A DNA stretch of 64,000 nucleotides from contig OW121744.1 of NCBI GenBank assembly GCA_933228675.1, positions 24,082,640 through 24,146,639 of the forward strand, given 5' to 3'. The notes beneath the pieces were generated by a model. It saw nothing but the letters and a program-made list of their open reading frames with translations. It was not told the origin of the DNA and ran no database searches. The first letter of the stretch is position 1; each line of letters begins with the position of its first letter. Shown piece after piece: positions 56,766 through 64,000 of this stretch. The DNA comes from Stomorhina lunata (Eukaryota > Arthropoda > Insecta > Diptera > Rhiniidae). Position numbers and translations under genes: made by a program.

Positions 56766-58760
56766 TTAGAAACATGTTTCGCAACATGTTGCTGTTCATT
56801 TTTTTGGCTTTTAAATAGTTTAACATTTTTTTAAGTCCTTTAATAACGATTTTTTTTATTTATATCTTATTTTAAAAACATTTGAACTCATTTAAAAACA
56901 TGTTTCGCAACATGTTGCTGTTCATATATTGGCTTTTAAATAGTTTAACGTGTTTTTTTTTTTTTAATTTTTTTGTTTATGTTGCTAGTGACTTTATTAT
57001 TATAATTTGTATCTCATAAATTAAATTTTTATGGGCTTGATTTTAAAATCCTCATGTTCCTAAAGTAAAAATTGCAAATATAACTTTTAAGCAACATGTT
57101 GCTGGAAAATAAAACCTTAAAAAAATTTGAATTCAATTCATTTCTCTTATATAAAAAAGATACATTTTTAATGATTTGAATGCTTTTAAAAGTTTAAAAA
57201 AAACCAAAAATCTATCAAACTTTCTCATAGAAGACATTTTGGCAACATGTTGCTGGTAAAACTATCTTTTACACGAAATGTGAATTTGAATTTAGTTTTT
57301 TTTAGCAACATGTTGCTGGTAAAACTGTTTTTTTGAGGAAATGTGAATTTGAGTTTAGTTTATTAGCAACATGTTGCTGGTAAAACTGTCTTTTAGAGTA
57401 AATGTGGATTTTATTTTATTTGTTAAACAAATTTTTTAACTTTTAAAAGCTCAAAACCTTTTAATTTAATCATATGACCAATTTTAGCAAAACAGCAACA
57501 TGTTGCAGTTTTTTCATAATTTAATATGTTGACAAAAAAGTGTTTAATTTCCAAAAAATAAGTCTCTCGTTTTGATTAGAATAAAATTATTTATGATAAA
57601 TATTCAGCAACATTTTGGCTACTAAATATTTTTGTTCGATTAGCTTTCTTTGGCAACATGAAGCACAGAAAACAATAAACTTTAAAATATATAATATTTA
57701 AAAATTGTTATACTCTTTGCAACTTGTTGCTAGCATCATAATGCTTCAATATTTAATAGATTTTAGATATTATTCAAATTTTTGACTGAACCATAATGAA
57801 TTGTAAAAATTATTCTTTAATATTGCAACATTGAATATTTTTAAACACATGTTTCACAACATGTTGCTAACAAAATGTTTCTCAACATGTTGTTAAAAAA
57901 TATTTCCAACATGTTGCTAAGCAAAATGCTTAGCATTTTGCTTACTAAAATTAAAATTTTTGACTTAAACATAAGGAATTGTAAGCAATATTCTGTGATA
58001 TTGCAGAAATACGTGTTGGTAAACATGTATTTCCCAACATGTTGGTAAACGTATGTTTCCCAACATGTTGTTAAAAAATGTTTCCCAACATGTTGATAAG
58101 CAAAAATTTCCTACATGTGCTGCTTTTCAACATTCACTTATGAAGTCTCCGTTTCTATATTAATAAATGTTTCATTCTTAGCAACATGTTGCTGCCAACA
58201 AACATTTTAAATATATATATGTATTAAAAATTAGACTTTAGACATTAAATTCATCATATATTTCTTGATAACTTGCAACATGTTGCTAAGAATATTCGTT
58301 GGATTAAATAAATTTAACCAAAGTTTATTTTGTCAAAAAATAACAAAATATCAACATTACAATTTTTGACTTGAAACTTAATAAATTGTAAACAACATTC
58401 TGCAATATTGCAACAATACATGTTGGTAAACATATGTCTTGCAACATGTTGCTAATAAATATTTCCCAACATATTGCTAAGCAAAAATTTCCTACATGTT
58501 GCTGAACCAATTAAAATTAGTCTAATTTGAAAATTGAAGTTTATTTTGAATATTATCAAAATTTAAATTTTTGACTTAAACATAATAAATTTTAAACAAT
58601 ATTTCAATGTATGTTGGTAAACATAAGTTTTGCAACATGTTGCTAAAAAATGTTTACCAACATGTTCCTAAGAAAAAATTTTTAGTTATGAAAATTAACT
58701 AATTTTAAAATCTTATCTTCCCTTATCTTTGCAACATGTTGCAACAACATTGGTTTTCAT
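56766..58760. repeat. GCAACATGTTGC palindrome field (cluster 3)
   Basis: Between exons E and F. Two direct copies of CATGTTTCGCAACATGTTGC (56773 and 56901 regions) share about 100 bp including TTGGCTTTTAAATAGTTTAAC. At 57240-57390 three copies of AGCAACATGTTGCTGGTAAA (one beginning GGCAAC) recur every 60-70 bp with ACGAAATGTGAATTTG-like sequence. From 57850 to 58700, CCAACATGTTG(C/T)TAA and TTGGTAAACAT(A/G) alternate in a longer unit with TTTTGACTTAAACATAA. No exon is seen. Confidence 0.88.
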
Positions 58761-59319
58761 TAAAATAAAGAAAGTTGTCATTATTTTTTTTTTAATTTGT
58801 ATTTTTTTTATTTAAACCAGTAGCCTTTAGTTTCTATAGACAAATGCTAATTGTAGTTATAATTAATATTCCCTTCTTTTAGTTTATAAGTTATGAATAT
58901 TAAGTTTATTTAACTTTTGTTAAGCATAAAAATCCTGAAAAAATTCATTTAATATTTATTGAGTCTTATGATTTATTTTTCTTTTCGTTTTTTCTTTTTG
59001 TTTCTTTTCATTTAACAAACATCTCCACAAAATAACCAAAAAAAAAAAAAATAATAATAATACATATAATCCTCCCATCATATCATATATAACCAAATAA
59101 ATCCTTGATGTGAATCAACTAAAACTACGTGTGGCCAAATTAATAAAAAAAATCATTTAATTCTAAAATTCATTTTCATCATTTCTATCACTTCAAAATC
59201 GTTAACACCAACATTTGTAAATAACACAAATTAAACTAATTCCATCAAAAACATTTTCAATTTTCTACTAATTTTATTTGAAAACAAAAAAAAAAAAAAA
59301 ATTAAACCAAAAAAAACAG
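58761..59319. other. lola intron upstream of alternative exon F
   Basis: AT-rich. The acceptor of exon F is AAACCAAAAAAAACAG at 59319, with an unusually poor pyrimidine tract: A-rich in place of T/C-rich. Pyrimidine-rich stretches lie further upstream at about 58960-59015. Confidence 0.5.
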
Positions 59320-60404
59320 ATATTTCCTATAAATTTTCTCAATCCATGATAGAAGGTGGTAGTTATATGAAAATAAATGAACAATTTAAATATAATAACT
59401 CCATAACGGATTTGTCTGGAAACGGTGTTAATGGCCAAGGAGGCCCTAATTCAAATGAACGTTTTCCCTGTGCCGTTTGTGGTAAATCGTATTTGCGTAA
59501 ACGCCATCTACAAAGACACATGAGAGATGAATGTATTGGCATACCTCCAAGATTTAGCTGTGATTTGTGCCCCTCACGTTTTCGACGCAAATATCATATG
59601 GTGCGTCATTTAACCTCGAAACACGGCATACCGCCAGCCATTGCTCAACAAACTACAGGCAATTCGAATCGTAACAGTATTTCTTCAAACTATAAGGATG
59701 ATCCAGAGGGTCATATGGCTGAGAATTTTGCCTTAAGTCAGGCTAATTTAGCTCAATGCGCTCAAAATGAGGGTGATAATGGTTTACCCGAAAATCTTAC
59801 CATGCGCAAAGAGAACTATGAACATGAAACGGTAACACCTATGACGAATCAATTTCAACAACAGCATCATCCGCATCATTTGAATTTGGGTTCAGCAAGT
59901 CCCTCGCATATGACTAGCGGTGATAGTGGTAGTGATTGTAATGGTGGCGGTACAGCGGGTACCTCGCCCATACCTCCCTCGCATATAATGCCCATCCCTA
60001 CCTATGGTTTAACCGGAGCCATAACAGCCATTTCCGCAGCTGCTGCTCATGTAGAGGAAAAAGACGCCAAAATTTTGTTAGAGGCAGCAGCAGCAGCTGC
60101 CCAAGCGGCCGCCAATAATAACTTACATCAACAAAACTCGAACAATATCCCCCTAGCACCCCAAGAGGATAGCGAAAATGTCAAGGAAAATCCTAATGCT
60201 AATGGCCTGCAAAGTGGCCATGAAACTTTTATTAAGGCTGAACCTTTGACGCCCAGTAAGACGGCGGCGCCTGCGGTTACAGCCGGTCCCATGAATATGC
60301 TAGACGATGAGTGGAAAATGAAGCTAAGCTTACAACTCATTTCGAATTCTTTGCTCAAAGAACGTTTAATGAATACCATGCCATTTGCTTATAAAAATAA
60401 TTAA
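59320..60404 (+). CDS. lola: lola alternative exon F: N-terminal finger pair and long regulatory tail
   Basis: The phase-1 join at 59320 gives GAT then ISYKFSQSMIEGGSYMKIN. About 361 residues. Fingers come early: PCAVCGKSYLRKRHLQRH with MRDEC (C-x2-C-x12-H-x4-C) and SCDLCPSRFRRKYHMVRH with LTSKH (C2H2). A long tail follows: LPENLTM, His/Gln patch, Gly/Ser/Thr linker, Ala-rich helix-like stretch (LLEAAAAAAQAAANNN), a SUMO consensus in FIKAEPLTPSK, and a conserved-looking C-terminal segment DDEWKMKLSLQLISNSLLKE. Stop TAA at 60402-60404. The layout (fingers first, long tail) matches exon B. The frame continues upstream of the first ATG at 59346 back to 59320, so that ATG is internal. Antisense frames are shadows. 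Confidence 0.94.
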
Positions 60405-61370
60405 ATAATTTTCTTTTTTTTACATTTAAAATTTTTAAAAACACTTTAATTTTAACCTAAAAAAACATTTGACTTTTTTCTAGAATTTAAGTTAAAAATT
60501 TATTTATTTTCTTTTTATTAAAAAAGTTATTGACTCTATATGATTTATTTTAAAAATTTAAACATAAAAGAATTTTAGCTATTTTAAAATTTTATTATGT
60601 TTAATTGGCTTTTAAATTTAATTTAATTTTATTTTTTAATATAAGTTTTTCAATTAATCAAAAACCAAAAAAAAAAAAAAAATACAAAATTGTATATTAA
60701 ATTCATAAGGATCTCTTTTTTATTTAAACTTAAACAGCAAAACAAACATTCCGTTTAAAATTCCAAAAACTTTTTAACCAAAAAATATTTTTAATTTACA
60801 TTTTTAATAATTTTAAGTTAATTTTTATATTTATTTTAAATTTAGTAATTAATTTTTATATAAAAACCTAAAGGCAAAAAAGGATTGGCCTTTTTGTGAT
60901 TGCCGTATTTCAAAGGACCTTGTTACAAGTGTCTTTTCTAAGATTTTAACAATTTTGTATTAGATTAAAGAAGTTACGCATGTATATTCTTAAAATTATT
61001 CCAAAACTGTTTTAGTCTTGAATAAGTCTTGTAATATTGCAGAATATTTGTCTAGGACTGTGTAATAGATTAAATAAATCTTTTTTATATTATGCTTTAA
61101 TCTATTACAAAATGTTCATAGACGAATATGGAATATAACAATCTCAAAGAGAGTAAATTTTGAGAAATTGAGTTTAAAAGTAATTTTTTTACAGGCCAAA
61201 TTAAAAGTATTAGAAATATTGCCCTTTTATGCTAAAGTATATTTTTCGTAGTAGATTAAAAGAGTTTTTCTCATGATGGAATAATAGTTTATTAATGTCA
61301 GTATAAATAATTTATTAGACTTCTTACATTTGCATTTTTCATATTTACGAAAATGATATTTAGTATCCTA
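60405..61370. other. 3' region of exon F and following intron
   Basis: AT-rich presumed 3' UTR without an obvious AATAAA near the stop. From about 60955 to 61260 the phrase TAGATTAAA-(A/G)A recurs (60961, 61068, 61254), with two opposite-facing blocks (TGTAATAGATTAAATAAATC at 61064 and TTTAATCTATTACAAAATG at 61097) that form an inverted repeat. Confidence 0.45.
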
Positions 61371-61374
61371 TAGA

Positions 61375-62835
61375 AAATGTTAATATCCTATAGAAAATTT
61401 TGTTGTCAAAAGTTTTTCTATAGAAAATTTTTTTATACAAAATTTTTTATTAAAAATTTTTCTACAGAAACTTTTTTTTTATCAAAAATTTTTCTATACT
61501 AAATTTTTTTATCAAAAATTTTTCTATACAAAGTAATTTTATCAAAAATTTGTTTATTGAAAATTTTTTTATCAAAAATTTTTCTCTAGAAAATTTTTGT
61601 TATCAAAAATTTTTATCAAAAAATTTTTCTATAGAAAATTTTTTATTAAAAATTTTTCTGTAGAAAATTATTTTATCATAAATTTTTCTGTAGAAAATTT
61701 TTTTATCATAAATTTTTCTGTAGAAAAATTTTTTATAAAAAATTTTTCTATCGAAAATTTTTTTTATCAAAAATTTTTCTATAGAAAATTGTTTTATCAA
61801 AAATTTTTCTAGAGAAAATTTTTTTATTAAAAATTTTTCTAGAGAAAATTTTTTTTATCAAAAATTTTTATAGAAAATTTTGTATCAAAAATTTTTCTAT
61901 AGAAAATTGTTTTATCAAAAATTTTGTTATTAAAAATTTTTCTATCGAAACATTTTTCAATAGAAAATCTTTGTATCAAAAATTTTTGTATAGAAAATTT
62001 TTTTATCAAAAATTTTTCTATAGAAAATTGTTTTATCAAAAATTTTTCTAGAGAAAATTTTTTTTATCAAAAATTTTTATAGAAAATTTTGTATCAAAAA
62101 TTTTTCTATAGAAAATTGTTTTATCAAAAATTTTTTTATTGAAAATTTTTTTATAAAAATTTTTTTTATAAAAAATTTTTTTATCAAAAATTTTTCTTTA
62201 GAAAATTTATTATCTTTAGAAAAAAATTTTTATTGCAAATTTTTCTATAGAAAATTCTTCGATAGAAAAATATTTTTATCGAAAATTTCCAAAGAAAAAT
62301 TTTTTTCTCAAAAATTTTAAATACAAAATTTTTCTATCAAAAATTTTCTATAGAAATTTTTTTTTATCAAAAAATTTTCTATGGAAAATTTTTATATCAA
62401 AAAATTTTCTATGGAAAATTTTCTATAGAAATTTTTTTATAAATATTTTTTTTTTAATTTTTCTATAGATAATTTTTTTTCAAAAATTTTTCTATCGAAA
62501 ATTTTTGATAAAAAATTTTATAGAAATTTTCATATCAAAATTTTTTTGTAGAAATTTTAACTGTGAAGAATTTTTCTATAGAAAAAGTTTTTATCAAAAA
62601 TTTTTCTATAGAAAATCGTTTTATCAAAAATTTTTCTACAGGAAATTTTTGTTATCAGACATTTTGCTATATAAAATTTTTGTATAGAAAATTTTTTATC
62701 AAAAATCTTTCTATACAAATTTTTTTTTATCAAAAATTTTTCTATAGAAAAATTTTTTTATCAAAAATTTTTCTATGGAAAAATTTTTTTATTAAAAATT
62801 TTTCTATGAAAAATTTTTTTATTAGATTTTTTTTT
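61375..62835. repeat. CTATAG palindrome array F (about 30-bp unit)
   Basis: Units of TTTTTCTATAGAAAATTTTT joined by TTATCAAAAA, with variants TCTAGAGAAAA, TCTGTAGAAAA and TCTATCGAAAA. A block of about 190 bp is duplicated: 61771-61930 and 62010-62130 share TTGTTTTATCAAAAATTTTT, CTAGAGAAAATTTTTTTTAT, and TTATAGAAAATTTTGTATCA. Frames on either strand (61597-61812, 61603-61800, 61839-62039, 62563-62865) are artefacts. Confidence 0.9.
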
Positions 62836-62845
62836 TTGAGAAAAG

Positions 62846-63110
62846 AATTTGGTTCATTAATCTAGTACAAAATCGTAAATTTTATGAATCCTATAAGAAA
62901 ACAGATGAAGTTATGGTCGTCAATTTATTTAGTTTACAAACCAATTTTTAGCAATTATAAAGAAATTTTCAAAGGAATTTGGTTAATTAATCTAGTACAA
63001 AATCCCAAAAAATGTTCAGAATTGATTAAAACTTTTAAGAATCCTATAAGAAAACTAATGAATTCATGCAAGTCAAGTTATTTAGTTTTCAAATCAATTT
63101 TCAGGGCTAG
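62846..63110. repeat. Tandem duplication of about 130 bp
   Basis: Copies at about 62846-62967 and 62969-63110 share GAATTTGGTT.ATTAATCTAG, TACAAAATC, GAATCCTATAAGAAAAC, and TTATTTAGTTTTCAAA or TTTACAAA followed by TCAATTTT. The frame at 62884-63150 spans it and has no recognisable content. Confidence 0.75.
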
Positions 63111-64000
63111 AAACTTGAATTTTCAAACTTTGCTATTTTGTAAAGGATGAAAGAAAAAATGTTTAGACTTTTTATAGCTTATTCTCTCAACTATAAATTT
63201 CTAGAAAAATTTCAGCTTTCTTATTTAAACTCAATTTCTCGAAAAAATTTTATTATTAAAAAAAACATTCCAAAATACTCAACAAATTTATTTTTACTTA
63301 ATTTAAAATTTTTATTTCCCTTTTGAAAAAAAAAGGAAATTTTCAATTTTTTTTTTATAAACCAAAAATGCAAACAACCAAATATCATAATGTATACAAG
63401 AGTTTTTTTAAAACTGAAAACCCTAAATTATACTTCCCCCCCCCAAAAAAAAAAACCCCTCCAAAATTAGAAAAAAAAACTTTTTAAGAAACTCAAACCA
63501 AATTGTTATTTATTCTAGACAGAATAACAAAATAAAGATATTAAAACCACAAAAAATTTTAAATTTTATAACAACGAATTTCACAAAATTACAAATTTAT
63601 TTAAATCATTAATTATTTAGATTTTATTTGAAAGGCTAAAAGTATTTATTAACCTAAAAATATTGAATTTTAAGAAATTGTTTAAGATATTTATTTGAAA
63701 ATACTCTGTATGTGTGTGCTGCCGTATTGTATTTTTTGTCTGTCTTTAGATGTATTTAAATAAAAGCAAACATATTTATTTTATTTAAAAAAATTTATTT
63801 TTATTTTTCTATTTATTTAAAAAAGATTTTTTTCTTTTACCTAATAACTTGCCATGTATTTTTAATATTAAGTGAAAATATTAATATTAAAAAAAAAAAC
63901 TAAAGATGATATGAAAATGATGATGTTAAAATTGAAAGAAAATTGGAGAGAGAAAGTTATTTTGAATTTCGAAATTATTTAAAGATTAGTCTCTTTGTTG
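63111..64000. other. lola intron or downstream DNA, no exon seen
   Basis: AT-rich, with a C9 run followed by an A run near 63437-63456. No acceptor plus finger frame is visible before the window ends. More alternative exons are expected further downstream, by comparison with Drosophila lola. Confidence 0.45.

Overview
The window is AT-rich, intron-dominated DNA from a higher dipteran fly. Gene content and repeat style suggest a calyptrate or similar schizophoran with a large genome; the species cannot be fixed from sequence alone. It carries most of one gene on the + strand, lola (longitudinals lacking), a BTB/POZ zinc-finger transcription factor. In Drosophila this gene makes about 20 protein isoforms by joining a constant 5' part to alternative 3' exons, partly by trans-splicing between separate pre-mRNAs.

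Layout. 1-9.6 kb is upstream or intronic DNA with a large inverted repeat, a 31-bp tandem array, a perfect 53-nt palindrome and a decayed retrotransposon RNase H fragment. 9.6-13.35 kb holds the constant region: a 5' UTR and four coding exons (10294-10467, 10535-10928, 11001-11609, 13269-13349). They encode 419 codons plus one base: BTB domain, basic patch, low-complexity linker and acidic tail. The last constant intron is filled by about 1.5 kb of an 11-bp tandem repeat. 13.4-33.8 kb is a 20-kb intron of tandem and dispersed repeats. From 33.8 kb on come six alternative 3' exon sets: A (33782-34103 plus 34212-34509), B (41491-42662), C (50120-51258), D (51657-52036), E (about 55930-56441) and F (59320-60404). 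All start in phase 1, matching the constant donor at 13349/13350, and all end in a stop codon. A, B, D, E and F each encode a C2HC plus C2H2 finger pair; C encodes a single C2H2 finger. Further alternative exons probably lie beyond 64 kb.

Almost all the rest is repeats: six arrays built on a CTATAG-centred palindrome (about 10-11 kb in total), clusters of the 12-bp palindrome GCAACATGTTGC in three introns, 21-bp and about 147-bp arrays, a non-autonomous hAT-type element with 8-bp target duplications and a reverse-transcriptase relic inside, and other non-LTR relics. Most long open frames in the repeats are Lys/Phe/Ile-rich artefacts of unit lengths divisible by three, not genes.

The points most worth following up concern splicing. 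The 11-bp array reads, in the sense strand, as well over 100 consecutive 3'-splice-site-like motifs. Self-complementary palindromes are scattered through several introns of a gene known for trans-splicing.
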